Source: Jaltomata sinuosa (taxonomy: Eukaryota > Streptophyta > Magnoliopsida > Solanales > Solanaceae). From it: a DNA stretch of 64,000 bases. This document shows, in pieces, positions 11,996 through 23,919 of the stretch; the first letter of the stretch is position 1; each line of letters opens with the position of its first letter. The stretch lies in assembly GCA_003996215.1 (NCBI GenBank), contig QJPP01007247.1, positions 620,001 to 684,000 of the forward strand. The letters are read 5' to 3'. Position numbers and translations under genes: made by a program. The notes beneath the pieces are model-generated. The model was not told the origin of the DNA, did not search any database, and saw only the letters and a program-made list of their open reading frames with translations.

Positions 11996-13499
11996 ATGAT
12001 GCCATACAGTACAATGCAACATAATATAATATGATGCAATGCGATATGACATAATATGATGTGACATAATGCTTATGCCATGTAATGCAGTATGATGCAA
12101 TGTGATGCGATGTAGCATGATAAAATGTGACATGGTGCAATATGAATGCAAAATATGATGTAATGTAGTGCTGTATGATGAAATGGCCTATGAGAAAGTA
12201 ATAGAAAACATCACCTCTGGTCTTTGTTTTGTCATGTCGACTCCTTTATGGATACCTGCGCTCAAGGCCAACGGTTAGTAGACATGGTGTCGCTCTTACT
12301 AGCGACCACATTCAAATTTGAAAAACTTTAAAGATGACGTTTATGAAGCTAATCAAAACAAACTTTCATTTGAAATGTGAATGAAATGGTCGTGTCCATT
12401 TCTAGGGACAACCATAAATACCGTCTTTGAACATCGTCTGTTCGTGATAATTTCTGACTTATCAGGGATTGACGGAGAATGACGTCAATCTCTTGTTTGG
12501 TGTCCCAATTAAAAACTGACCAAAATGTCTTGATCCATTTAGGGACTTGAGGCCGTTGTCAGTCTCTCTTTATCTGGTAGTTTTTGTGAACTACAAGAAG
12601 ATTCGCCCGTTCTAGGGACTTTTGCCATCTTTGGCTTCTTTCCGCTGCTTTGGCTTTTCTCATCAAATTTTGGGGCGTCTGGTCTCGTTGCATTTCTTTG
12701 AACGCATTGGATAACGAGGGAATGCTTTCTAACATACTTTGGGGGACAACCTGCATCCACAGAAAAATTGTTAGTTTTTTGCCGAAACTGGTCTGTGTTG
12801 ACCTCCTTCGATCTTCTGCTCCTCGTTTTGTCTTCTCCGGATGATTTCCAATCTTGGGTACTCGTTGCCCTCGACTCTCCTCGGGCCACGGTAGATATAA
12901 GACAAAATACATTATAAGGAGTAAAACTAGTTTTCGTAACAATTTCTCAAACTGGCTCTTTGTAAAACAAAGATTTTGAAAAATGATACTTTGAAAAGGT
13001 CTCTGCCCGTCATGTCATGTGCTAGCTCAACGAATGTCCTTTACTCGAGGCTTTAACATTTTCTGACATACTGCTGGCAGACTCTGGATATCCTCCGCCA
13101 TCCTAGCTGGGGAGTTCAAAATATTTTTTTCAAAATCTCATAGCTGGGGATTGATCCCCCTCGAACTTTGTTATAACTGGGGATTTTTGAAGTAGATTCT
13201 AATCCCTCGGTGTTGGGGAGCTCGTTGGAGTTTAATTCTAAACTCTTGAATGAAGCTTGGTGGAAATTTTGAGGTCCTCCTCAAAATTTCTGCCCCAGTT
13301 AAAGGTTTCATGATGAATCTCATTCCATTGGCAAGAGACTTGAGACTCTGTGGGGATTACAAGATTCTTTCTTGATATTCACTTTGGTTGCTCTTTGGCA
13401 CATTTTGTATTCCGTTTGCTGGAGGTTGATCTTTGCCTTCTGAATTTTTGAGATTCCTTTCTCAAAAATTCTGCCCCGGTTTCCATTTCCTGGGTGATA
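11996..13499 (-). other. A1 3' untranslated region, part 2
   Basis: 12000-12180 is low-complexity sequence built from ATG/GCAAT/ATAAT words. 12180-13500 has no recognisable domain; two overlapping minus frames at 12539-12942 (116 and 127 codons) are lysine/serine-rich with no match to a family I know. 13080-13300 has several 'tggggatt' blocks. Confidence 0.5.
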
Positions 13500-14185
13500 T
13501 GACTGAGCCGTAGTGGCTCCTATGTATCCCGTTGAGGCAGGAATTAGGTCAAACGTAGTTCTACACTCGAAGTAGGAGAATGTTGGAAATAAATAAAGGG
13601 GTGACCGAGGCTGACAAAGGTCGCCTACGTATCTCATTCTTGAGAATTTAGGTCAGACATAGTTCAAGATAGGAAGGGAAAAGATAGATTTTCCTAAGGG
13701 GTTGACCGAAGCCGACACAAGCCGCCTACGTATCTCATTCTTGAGAATTCAGGTCAAACATAGTTCATACACTCAAAGTAGGAGAATGTTGGAAATAAAT
13801 AAAGGGGTGACCGAGGCCGACAAAGGCCGCCTACGTATCTCATTCTTGAGAATTCATGTCAGACGTAGTTCAAGATAGGAAGGGGAAAGATAGATTTTCC
13901 TAAGGGGTTGACCGAAGCCAACACAGGCCGCCTATGTATCTTATTCTTGAGAATTCAGGTCAAACGTAGTTCGTACACTCGAAGTAGGAGAATGTTGGAA
14001 ATAAATAAAGGGGTGACCGAGGCCGACAAAGGCCACCTACTATCTCATTCTTGAGAATTCAGGTCAGACGTAGTTCAAGATAGGAAGGGGAAAGATAGAT
14101 TTTCCTAAGGGGTTGAACAAAGCCGACACATGCCGCCTACGTATATCATTCTTGAGAATTCAGGTCAAACGTAGTTCGTAGTAAA
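13500..14185. repeat. 206-bp tandem array of paired 103-bp half-repeats, A1 3' UTR
   Basis: TACACTCG-type marks at 13562, 13768 and 13974 give an exact 206-bp period. Each unit is two related halves of about 103 bp. Both halves contain GACCGA-GCCGACA and then CCTACGTATCTCATTCTTGA; only one has 'ggagaatgttggaaataaat' and only the other has 'aagatagattttcctaagg'. About seven half-repeats are visible in total. Confidence 0.9.
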
Positions 14186-14277
14186 GAGGATAAAGGATAT
14201 TCTAAGCTTTTACTAAGTGCAAAATGATTACAATCCGAAAATGCGATTACAAGGAAAGAAAGAAAGAAGGACTATCA

Positions 14278-14427
14278 TTAGGCATAGTATTTCTTCACAG
14301 CATCGGAGTTGATAGGCTTGGGCCACACTTGGTCGTCCATCTCGGATAAAATCAAGGCTCCTCCTGATAACACTTTGTGGATGACATATGGTCCTTGCCA
14401 ATTAGGTGCAAACTTTCCTTTGTCTTG
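14278..14427 (-). pseudogene. A1 integrase C-terminal tail
   Basis: The minus strand encodes the end of a Tat/Athila-type integrase: GKFAPNWQGPYVIHKVLSGG, an acidic LSEMDD stretch, and a PINSDAVKKYYA-like end, closing with TAA at 14278-14280. Nothing of the integrase core precedes it. Immediately upstream on the minus strand is the very start of RT, in another frame, so the fragment marks the right-hand side of a large internal deletion. Confidence 0.8.
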
Positions 14428-17400
14428 TGGGAGGTAAGGATTAATTGTCCATTCCCTGGATTGAATTCTGGATTGACCAATAAATTTTGGGAGATGACGT
14501 TTGTGCTCGTTCTCATCCTATTATTGTAGGACCAGTCAAAGATGTCGATGTGTGACTTGAGCAGACTGATAAGTTCTTTCTTTTGCGCTTTTGGCAAATG
14601 AATATCGACATTGATTTCTTTAACTTGATTGTTGTTTCCCAGATTAACTACCTTAATCCCTTCCAGGTAGGGCTTTTCCTGGTCTTCAAAGTTCTTAGAC
14701 TTCTTGGTTGTTCGTTGCAGGACCATGATTTCTTCAACATGCCTTTCAAAATCATTATCGTCTAGCTTGGTTTATTTATTAAGCTCTTGACATGACATGA
14801 CAATGGCAAGTTTTAAGCTATTATTACCAGCCGAGTGGAGAGTCACGAGGGGAATTGTGGCCCAGTTCTGCAATTCTTCGCTAGGCCTGGCATCCCTGAT
14901 CATGGCTGCTTCGGGGATATTCCTCGAACAGATCTCCTATTCCATACTCTAACCCGTCGCTTGGGGAACCAATACGCACTGGGAATGACTGATATAGGTG
15001 AAGTAACGGCTTTGGCGATCCTGACTGCTTCTCTGCCTTGTCTTCATACTTTAACCCATGCTTGATCAGCTTTCCAGCGATGCTTATTGGCTCAGTCATA
15101 CCATCAGAACTCTTGCCTAATCTGAGACCTGGTTCATATCCGCTCACTAGTATCGCGGTTGCGAGCTTTTTATAGATAGGTGGCATGGAGATTTGAGGAG
15201 TAAGATCTTCTCCCGTGGCATTGAAAATCTCTACGGTGTAGAAATCGCTTCCTTTTGGGACTTCTTCAGTCACAGGGACACAACCATTAACGTGCAAAGC
15301 CTTGTTGCGCATTAACCCTTCAAAGGGTAGCTCAGCAATACTCAAAGTAGCTATAGCTTTTTCTTGCATTTCCTGCTTTTTAGGGCTAACCGATACTATT
15401 GACTTGCCCACAACCTATTCTTCATCGACCTCTATTATGTTAATAGTGTCTCCTCCGTGATTCGGAAGCGGGTTGTTATTAACATTGCCCGGTGCTATTT
15501 GCAGTATGGTCACTCTTTGATCAATAAAATCCTGAATTTTGTGCCTCAGGTTAATGCAATCTTCGGTGTCATGTCCAACTCCTCCGGAATGATAGGCACA
15601 ATGTCGGTCTGCCCTGAAGAAATGAGAGTTAGGTTTTGCAGGTTTGGGTGGAATGGGTTGGATAAATCCGGCAGTCTTCAATCTCTCATATAACTGAGTT
15701 CTGGTTTTAGCTAACTGGGTGAAAGTCCGAGGAGCTTTCTTTTCCAAATTTGGGCGAGGGAGATTAGCATTGGCAGGAGGAGGAACCTGGCGATTATTCT
15801 GGTTCTCGGGAGCCTTTTGATACACTTGGAAGTTCTGGGGAGGAGCTTGGTAAATGGGCTGCATATCTGATTGTGGAGTTTTGTAAATGGGTTGCAAGTT
15901 TGGTTGTGGAGCTTGGTAAATAGGCTGAGTATAGAAAACAGGTTGAGGATTTTGTGGAGCTGGGGGAGGGGTTGTTGGAACAAGTGATTTTTTGTAGTTG
16001 GCCCTGAAAGGTTTCCGCGATCTCGGGCTAGGACTGAAGGATACCTAAGACACTTCTTCCCTTGCCTTCTTGGGAAATCCTGCTGATCCTGAGGATGCAG
16101 AAGCTTTGGTAATCTTGCCACTACGCAGACCTTCTTCCACAATTTCACCAATCTTAACTAGATCAGCGAACGGTGCTTTAACCGCTGATATCATTTTATC
16201 GTAAAACTCTGACTCCTGTGAGCGCATAAACACCGCGCTTATTTCTTTATCTGTCATGGGAGGCCGAACTCTCACCGCCTCCTTTCTCCATCGATAGGCA
16301 TAGTCCCTAAAGTCTTTGTTCGATTTTTGCCTGATGCGCCCTAGAGAGTATCGATCTGGGATGACTTCCATATTGTACGCAAATCTTTGAGCGAAGTCTC
16401 TGGCTAGGTCACTCCACCTAGACCACTTCTTCAATTCCTGAGAGGTGAACCACTCCAAAGCCTCTCCGCTCAGACTTCAGCTGAACAACCTTATTAATAG
16501 AGCATCGTTCTTCCGAGCACCAACCATCTGGTCATAATAGCTTCTTAGATGGCCTTTAGGATTCCCGACACCATTGAAGGTTTCGAACTTGGGTATCTTG
16601 AATCCGTCTGGCAGGTCCATTTCAGGATGAATATAGAGATCATCGTAGCCATAGCCTTTCTCGTTAGACAAGCCCCATAGTTCTATGATCTTGGCTATTT
16701 CTTCCTTCATCTGTGCCATGTCAAGATCATGTTTCTTTTCTTTGGCTCTTGACTCTTTCTCCTTCTCCTCATAGTGATCCAGTTCAGGATTTTCTTGGAG
16801 AGCGGTGCACGGTTCTACCATAGCGTGAAAAGTGGTAGGTGACATATTTTGGACAAGTGGAGGCTGGACATGTGGAGCGGCATTTGGGTATATGGGGGTA
16901 TAGTGATGTGGATTAGTGACATTGGGATGGTTATTCTGGGAGTTGTAGGTATTTGGTGGCGTATTTTGATAGTTTGGAGGGAGGTTTTGTGGAAGATAGG
17001 CCCTTGGATTGTTACTCTAGTTGGTATGCTGGATAGGAGGAGTATGGATTTAATAGGAGGATCTGATATGAGGGGGATTACTGGAGAGAGGTTCGTTGGA
17101 AGGTCTAGGTATGAAGGCAGGAGGGATATTTCCTGAATGGTTTTCGGTTAACGGGGAATTGAGCAGAGGAATTTGGAGAGGAGGCTGAGCGGTGCCCAAA
17201 TTTGGAGTGTTAGCGGCAATAGCCAAGCTAGCCATATCCTTGGCTTTATGTACCTCTTCTTGCATTTTCTCTAGCTTCCTTGCCAGTTCGGCAATCATTT
17301 CACTCCGTTCAATGATAACATTGTCTCTCACGGTCAAGGTGTTCTCTTCCTCACTATCAGTCATTTTATCCTTATTGAAGCGAGGGTTAAAAGAGGAATC

Positions 17401-17454
17401 TATGTGTGCCTTTAAGCGGGTGAAGTAGGGATGTTCAGACAATTTTGTCAACAC
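14428..17454 (-). pseudogene. A1 gag with protease/RT-start remnants
   Basis: One minus-strand frame runs from Met at 17454 to about 14880, interrupted by in-frame stops at 17050, near 17020, 16477, 16045, 15415 and 14881. From the N-terminus: a charged, probably coiled-coil stretch (MIAELARKLEKMQEEVHKA); a Pro/Asn/Gln-rich linker; the retrotransposon gag domain (16845-16045, with EWFTSQELKKW and FRDYAYRWRKEA); a second Pro/Gln-rich linker; a Cys/His cluster HCAYHSGGVGHDTEDC (about 15600); and a GYEPGLRLGK segment (about 15130) that normally lies after the protease core. The aspartic protease DSG core is missing. The RT start (DIFDWSY, about 14540, another frame) is the last recognisable pol sequence before the deletion junction. 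It cannot make its own RT or integrase. Confidence 0.82.
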
Positions 17455-17838
17455 AAATCAGTTTCTATTACCTGTTGAAATAAAAACAACTCAAAGGCCT
17501 ATATGTTAGATTCCATTGGTGACAAGCAATACAAGGTATTCAACTGGAAATAAACACATAAGAGTTGCTTTTCATCAAGGCAAATTGATCCACGGGTATT
17601 TATTGGCTCGAGGGTTCGACGGACAGGATCGATTTTTACCCCTATTGTATTTATTGCCTTTTTACCCCTAATGTATTCTAATGCTTTGCCAAGAGAGGCG
17701 AAAAATGCCATGAACAGTTTATATTTTGCGAAAAAGTAAACAAGCAAGGAAAACAATAAAGTTACTAATTATTACAATTCTGAAAAATTAGTCAAATAAG
17801 TTAGTTTCAAACAATAAGGTTAGAACCTAGTTGAATTA
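17455..17838 (-). other. A1 5' leader between primer site and gag
   Basis: Untranslated leader on the minus strand. An 85-codon open frame (17756-17499) has no recognisable domain and is not the extra ORF1 that some Ogre elements carry. Confidence 0.55.
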
Positions 17839-17856
17839 TCCCCAGCGGAGTCGCCA
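17839..17856 (-). other. A1 primer-binding site
   Basis: The minus strand reads TGGCGACTCCGCTGGGGA, four bases after the end of the 5' LTR. This is the primer-site type I associate with the Tat/Ogre lineage (primer probably tRNA-Arg, from memory). It sets the orientation of A1. Confidence 0.8.
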
Positions 17857-17860
17857 TTTC

Positions 17861-20800
17861 TGTTTTTGGGAAAAAATGACTTTATTGAAAATTATTTCGA
17901 AAATCTTAAGTTAAAGTTTCAAAACATTTTCAATTTAAAAGCAAGAGTCGCCACTTAATTAATTAAAGAAAAATTAAGAAAACCTTTAAAAATTTCCAAA
18001 ATCTAAAACAGATAAAGATTTTAAAAATAAAGAGATTGAGAGTAAGAGGTTCCTATTAATATCCCGAGAAGGTTTTAAAGGCACTCGGGATATCCGCTAA
18101 CTTACGGTTATCCGGACTTGTTTGAAAATAACTTATTTTGACTAACTTTTAAGAGATCATGATGTTTTGAAAACATGAGAATTATTAACAAGATAATTTG
18201 ACTAAAGATAAATGCACTAAATTTAAAGTTGAAATTCGTAGCACCGTATTTGGGGAAAGACAGTGAATTTGCTTTTGAAGAAAATCACGCCTAAGTACTT
18301 GGAGCTAAGGGAAATATTTTCATGATGAAGAAATTAATCAAAAGGAAAATTAATTAACTTAAGCAAAATATTGAAAACAAGAAAAGGTTCTTCTTTTGGG
18401 GATTTCAACTAAGTTAAATAGTTAGTGTAATTAATACAATAATAATCTCTAAAATAAAACAAATTAAAGAGTTTAAAGGGTAAGAGAGAGAATTAAGCTC
18501 TTTGGCTTAATCAAATTGGACTTTTAGTCCATCCAAAACCTGTCCTAAAATTCTAAGTATGGGTTTTAAGGCCCATTTCCTTCGAATCCAGTCCAATTGG
18601 ACTGCTATAGCTGCTGGATCTTATGGGTTTGACCCATTTTTTAGGCTGCTGCTGCACTTGGTGGGCTTTAGGCCCATCTTTTATCAAACTTAGTCCATTT
18701 TGGACCGTTGTAGCTGCTGTCTGTTGTGGGTATGGGCTTTGGCCCATTTCCTTTAGTCCATTTTGGACTTATTACTGCTGCTGTGCTAGGCCCTTTGGCC
18801 TAATTTATTCTTCAACCTGTCCGTCAATCTCCTTTGGGCCGACTCGATAATGGAATGTTGGGCATCCAGGCCCAATGGAATACAAGGGAGTGGAGTCCAT
18901 TTGGACTCAAGGTATTTCATACACAAACAAAGTAAGGATTAGTATATGTCCAACCTTTAATCTCAATTTATACCTGAACAAATTTCATCGAATATATACC
19001 AAACATATATGACTCAATTATCACTCATAATTTTCAAATTAAGAAAACAGTGAAAGTATTCCTCAGTACCCAACAGTTACTAAGACAAACTAATCTTTAT
19101 GACATAATGGGCATGTTAAAATAGGAAATGACATGAAAGCAACAAATTAGACTAAGTTAAACAATTATATCACGGAAGATCAAGACAAGGGATGATGAAC
19201 TATAACAACTTATTGAATGAGATACTCAAATCATCCGTGAAATATATAGTGGGATAGGAAGAGGGGATGTAAACAAGCTAAAAGTGGATGACAAATCCCC
19301 AAATCAGAAATCACAAGCAACACCAAGCATGAATGATTTTGTTACGTTCAACACAGATTCGAGACTATTACTTTAACACATTTGGTTTTCGAAAATCACA
19401 CCCAATCTTTGTCAATCCATACTTGAATTACAGAAATGATCATGGCAAAATTAAATCTCTAGGAAGACACATAAAAGCTGGAAAAAGATTTACGGATTTT
19501 TGACTCTACGAAGAACAAACATGAAATAAACAAACTACAATTTTATTTGAAACCAGCTTCAGCTACTGTTTACGAATAGCATACTCAAATTTAAACAAAA
19601 TCCATTGAATATTCACAAGCAAGTAGTGCTTATCCTAGTCATTCAACCAGATTTGCATTCTTAATAGATCACAAAAAAACCAAGAAGAACGTACAACATA
19701 TTACGTAGAATCAATATCAAAGAATTCCCAAACTCAATGGAGAGTTATACAAGTTCAGAGACAAAGAGAATTTAAAACATATTCATACTTCATCAAATCC
19801 AACCATGACAAAGAGAAACATTCATGGGCAATAGTGAGTCGATAGCTAAGGGAACAAGTCATATTCAAAGCATGAGCATATCAATAACCAAAGAAAGATA
19901 TATGTTTCTCAAATTCGAACTTGATCAAACACAAAAAAGAAATCAGGGTATTGAACATGGTGCCTAGAGGGAAAAAGAAAAGGGGGAAGCACCAAACCAA
20001 TTCGAACTAAACCATACAACCATAAGACACCTAGAACTTGAACGGATACACAATTGTCGAGAAAAAAAGAACAAAATTTTTTGCCAAATTCTTTCATGAT
20101 TAAGAGCCTAAACAGTTAGCATAGTGGACTGCCTAAAACATTGGAGAATAATCAAATTTTAACAAAAATTCTAAGCATACCGAAGAGATAGAGCAGATAA
20201 GAGTAATATATAGATATCCGTAAAACAGCAGGTAAATCAAAAATGAGATTTTTAGCTCTACAAAAACTTCAATAAACAGATTTTAAAAACGTTCATTCAT
20301 GATTCTTTAACACCACTTCATATAAATCAAATAAGACCAGCCCAAAACCAACATCAGCCTAAAACCAGCATGGATATCTCTAAAAGCACAACTTTGTATT
20401 ACACTAGATATAAAAGGAAAACAGAAAAAAAAGAAGCGTAAAGAAGAGATGGGGGTTTTACCTTTTTTGGAGCAGCATACTGGATCCACGAGCTTCGTCG
20501 GAGAGTTTCACCACCATCGGAGTTAGCAACCACTTCGTCGGAGTTCGATTTTTAGTATGCTTATATCTAAAAGTTGACTCGGTTACGTAGGGTTAGAGAA
20601 GTGCTTTCCCAAAACCATCAAATTTTTCCCCAAGTCCGCTCCTCTCACACCTCAATCTTAGAGGGTTTATATAGGAGATTTTCGGGTGAAATGGGGGGAA
20701 AACAAAGGGTATTTCTGAGAATTTGTATGGGGAAATTTCAAATTCTTCAGCTGGAATTCCTTGAAGGCAAAGGAATTGAGGCCACATATTGTACTACTTA

Positions 20801-21727
20801 GTACGAATTCGAGCGATTTGGGGCTGATTCCTCGAATATGAACATTGGATGAGGCCAGCTGTCCTCTTTCTAGAACCTTCTGGGTTCTTGACAGCTTGAT
20901 TTCGACGGAGAGTGGATGGCATTTGGGAATTTTGACAGAGTTGAGGCATCGTTTTGCTAGATTTGGATGGAGAAATGTTTGTTAGGGTTTGTTGTTGTTA
21001 TCGTCTGTAACGACGAAGAGAGAGAGAGGGGAGAAGGATGTGTTTGGTTTTGTTATGTAAGTGAGAGAGGAGAGAAAAAGAGTATAAGGGGTGAGTGTTG
21101 GGCTTGGGTCAGCCGGGTCAGGCGAATAAACACAGGGAAAGGGGGAATAGGCTGGCGGGTTGGTGGAAATGTTTGGCCCAAATGATGGCTGATATAAGGA
21201 GGTGAGGGTGTTATAAGGTGAGTTTAAGTAATGGCCACATTTGCAAAAATGTGATCATTTTAAGTTAAGGAAATAGCCAAATTGAGAGTAATTAGGTAAA
21301 ATTCCGGCTAGGATTTAAATGTTTTAAAGAGTTTAGGCTAGAATAGGAATAGAGACGAATTAATTAAAATTAATTCTTGAGCTTAATTAATTTGAACAAT
21401 TTGAAATAATTGTTATGTTTAGCACATACTTACCTCATTTAAAATTATGAAATTAATTTATTTAATTAATCTCTCGTTTGAATTAACTTGAAGGAAAATC
21501 AAACGTTTAATCTTTTAAAAGGATTTTCTTATGAAATTAAACTCTAAAATAGTTCTTTAAGTAAACTTATATAAATTTCACGTAATTAAACATGAAAGAT
21601 ATAAATTGTTACTCAGAACTATTATAAAGCTTATTTGGAAAACGTTTTATCCCTTTTTACAAAATAATTATTTCAAAAAGGCTCAAGATTAATTCGTAAT
21701 GTGGCGGGTAAAAATTGAGTGTCAACA
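17861..21727 (-). repeat. A1 5' LTR
   Basis: Paired with 2905-6784. On the minus strand it begins TGTTGACACTCAATTTTTACCC and ends in AACA. It has a TATATAAA box at 20666-20673. Compared with the 3' LTR it lacks a few bases near 21680 and differs by scattered substitutions, so the insertion is not brand new but still well conserved. Confidence 0.92.
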
Positions 21728-21732
21728 ATTGG
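21728..21732. repeat. Target-site duplication of A1, right copy (ATTGG)
   Basis: Matches 2900-2904 exactly; together they mark the insertion inside the gag of element A. Confidence 0.93.
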
Positions 21733-22720
21733 CATTTGGTTCAAATGGTTTTCTGAATGTAGTATTTTGGATAGTGGAGTTTGGAAAGGAAGGCTTTTGG
21801 TAAAGTGGAGGTTTATTATGAATAGGAGTAGGTAGTAATGGAATCTGAGATTTGGGAATAGGTTTAAGACCCCAAGTTTGGGCTTGAGCCTCAAACATCT
21901 CTTCTTGCAATCTTGCAATTTTAAAGGCTTGTAGTATTGTTTTTGGTGACTGAATTCTCACAGCTTTATTCAATGTTGGTTTGAGACCCCCTAAGAAGCA
22001 ACTAAGGGCATTCTCATTTGACAGGTTAATTCCTGTCAACAGCCTATCAAACTCAGCCTGATATTCCCTAACACTTCCAACTTGATGCAAATTTTTCAGG
22101 GCTTCCATAGAATCCTCAAAGCCCTTACCAAATCTCTCATTCAATGCCAATACATACTCAGTCCATGTAGGATCCAAAACTGACATTCTGGATCTCATAT
22201 AAGATCTATGCCAAGCTATAACTTCTCCTTCTAAATGTATAGCAGCCACCCTCACCCTTTGTTCAAAGGGAACTTCATCCATGGAGAAAAACTGATCGAC
22301 TTTATACAACCAATTTCGCAAATCTTGACCAGAAAATCGAGGAAATTCTAATCTAGAATACCGAATGAAGGAATTACCACTATTGTAAGCAACAACATTT
22401 GGTGTTTCCTGGGGTCGATTCTCACGTTGGCATTCTATCAAACACTCTCTTGCATTCGAAGATTCTACCCTTCCAGGCTCCTTCTATTTTCCCTTGGTAC
22501 CCATAAACCCAATTGCTTCTCTGATCTCCCCCAATTCCTTATCAGTTTGAGTGTTGCGATCATGGATACTAGACATGGTCTCCATCAATTTCTGCAATTG
22601 CTCCTGAATCTGCAGAAATCTGTCATCCATTTCTTCTGCCGGTCTTTCTTGATTCTTACTTCTTGTTGTCATAGCCATGCTAAGGATTGCTGGCTCTGAT
22701 ACCAATTGATGCACAAACAA
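21733..22720 (-). pseudogene. Element A gag (capsid part), interrupted by A1
   Basis: The minus strand has an N-terminal piece (22720-22484) with a MTTRSKNQER start-like segment and a coiled-coil FLQIQEQLQKLMETM, then a stop at 22484-22486. The capsid-like domain follows in the same frame (22441-21722), with FPRFSGQDLRNWLYKVDQFF, AAIHLEGEVIAWHRSY and a VREYQAEFDRL motif. The gag frame is then cut by A1 and resumes at 2904, so A1 landed between capsid and zinc knuckle. Confidence 0.85.
22692..22704 (-). other. Element A primer-binding site
   Basis: The minus strand reads TGGTATCAGAGCC, the standard initiator-methionine tRNA primer site of plant LTR elements. It lies five bases inside the LTR end at 22710. 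Confidence 0.88.
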
Positions 22721-23094
22721 TGGAATTCACAATGAAATGGGTTAATCCAGGAGGTTTAACTTCGAGGAAGATGACAGCTAAGTCAGGAAATTAATTCCGA
22801 GATGAATAGCTAAATTGTAAGAAAGAAGATTGTAAGAAGAAGTGAGAAGAAGTTTATTATCATCAAAATCATATCCTACAATTCAGTAACCCATGAGTAT
22901 TTATGCTACAACTCAATTGGATTCAGTTGACCAACTAACTAATTGAAAGTAACTGTAGCTACAGTATTAACAGACTGCTACAGTGATAATAGAAAAATTG
23001 ACTCTTAACAGAAAGCTGACTCAACATTCCTAACTAATTATGCCACCTCAGCTAACTAACTTCAATTCCCTTGCTTTGCTCTTTACTTGCAACA
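22710..23094 (-). repeat. Element A 5' LTR
   Basis: It lies between the primer site and the spacer that matches 53516 onward. On the minus strand it begins TGTTGCAAG and ends GTGCA. At 385 bp it is short for the superfamily. Its partner would be left of the window. The outer boundary rests on the homology break at 23095. Confidence 0.75.
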
Positions 23095-23338
23095 TAATTA
23101 AATTCTAAAATATTAAAATTCATAACTCACAAAAGTATAAGGTCAAAAACTATGATTTACCTATCATCAAAAATCTCTCGATGAGATTTTAAAATCCCTA
23201 AGGTTTCATACACAAACTACAAACATGAACTAATGCAATTTAGTTAACATATAAGACCCTAGAAATATATTTTGCGTATTAGTTATGTTAAATACTGGAA
23301 CACGAGCCTATGACTCTTACGCCAATGTAGTATTTGAA
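23095..23338. other. PPO-cluster spacer between elements A and B
   Basis: 244 bp of AT-rich spacer, matching 53516-53755 nearly base for base (shared 'aatctctcgatgagatttt', 'cccctaaggtttcatacacaaact'-like and 'ggaacacgagcctatgactct' blocks). No gene is seen. It is the only original sequence left between the two insertion stacks. Confidence 0.85.
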
Positions 23339-23343
23339 TTATA
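23339..23343. repeat. Target-site duplication of B, left copy (TTATA)
   Basis: TTATA precedes the TG of B and recurs at 44976-44980 after its terminal CA. Confidence 0.9.
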
Positions 23344-23919
23344 TGTTGACACCCAATTTTGACCTCCCTTACCTCTCTCGGGCTGTTATTTTACTAGTTA
23401 TTGTTATTTTAAAAATTAATTTTCCTTACGTTTTACTTGTATTTACTAAATAAATTACGTATTTTATCAACGTCTTGGCACCTTCTAAGCTTGTAATAAT
23501 TTATAAATATATATTTTATATCATGATTTTCGCATAATTTTACATATCATTAATTTTACGTAATTTATTTACAATTTTAAAATAATATATATACGTATTT
23601 TTTGATTTATCTACTAAATCATATATATGTAGTGTTCCATTTATTAATTATCATTAATTATTACTTTTATCTACTAAACTATATATATGTAATATTCTAT
23701 TAATTAAATAGCAGCCCAATTTCAATTTCTATCTCAATTTATTTAAATTCTAGTCATTTTCTACCTATTTAATGTCAATCATAGCCTCAATTGAGTGTAA
23801 TTGATCAAATTTTAAAATTTCAATTCAATTCCCCAATGTTTTTAATCCCCACCGTTCATCTCATTGGATCCTATGGCTCAGATTAAACCTACCCCTAATT
23901 TCCTTTTAATTATACTCAC

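Larger units (their letters stand above)
2905..21727 (-). mobile_element. A1: Tat/Ogre-like LTR retrotransposon, gag-only derivative
   Basis: Two LTRs (2905-6784 and 17861-21727) start TG and end CA, and the 5-bp target duplication is perfect. Orientation is minus: the primer site adjoins the right LTR and the polypurine tract adjoins the left LTR. Order on the minus strand: 5' LTR, primer site, leader, gag, remnant of the protease C-terminal region, a start of RT fused to the integrase tail, a long repeat-rich 3' UTR (6785-14277) carrying a nested solo LTR, and the 3' LTR. The long LTRs, the primer-site type, the gag type and the repeat-rich 3' UTR are all known traits of the Tat/Ogre lineage. 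No RT core, RNase H or integrase core is present, so it resembles TR-GAG-type non-autonomous elements. Confidence 0.9.
1..23094 (-). mobile_element. Element A: decayed Ty3/gypsy LTR retrotransposon, left end outside window, interrupted by A1
   Basis: Reading the minus strand from the right: a short LTR (22710-23094), a tRNA-iMet-type primer site, gag (22720-21733), then, after removing A1 (2905-21727), the end of gag, protease, RT, RNase H and integrase down to base 1. The order PR-RT-RH-INT identifies Ty3/gypsy. The right boundary is supported because the sequence from 23095 onward matches the spacer copy at 53516 onward, which lacks this element; the inferred target duplication would be TAATT (23095-23099), its partner lying left of the window. 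The frame is broken by a stop in gag and by frame changes in pol near 1850 and 1115-1140, so it is not autonomous as read. Confidence 0.9.

Noticed and set aside
11516..12151. 211-codon His/Cys-rich minus-strand frame
   Set aside because: It crosses a 39-bp tandem array and low-complexity ATG-rich DNA inside a retrotransposon 3' UTR; the open frame follows from the 3n repeat length.
12539..12942. Two overlapping Lys/Ser-rich frames in A1 3' UTR
   Set aside because: No recognisable family and no support beyond an open frame; kept only as a note in the 3' UTR entry.
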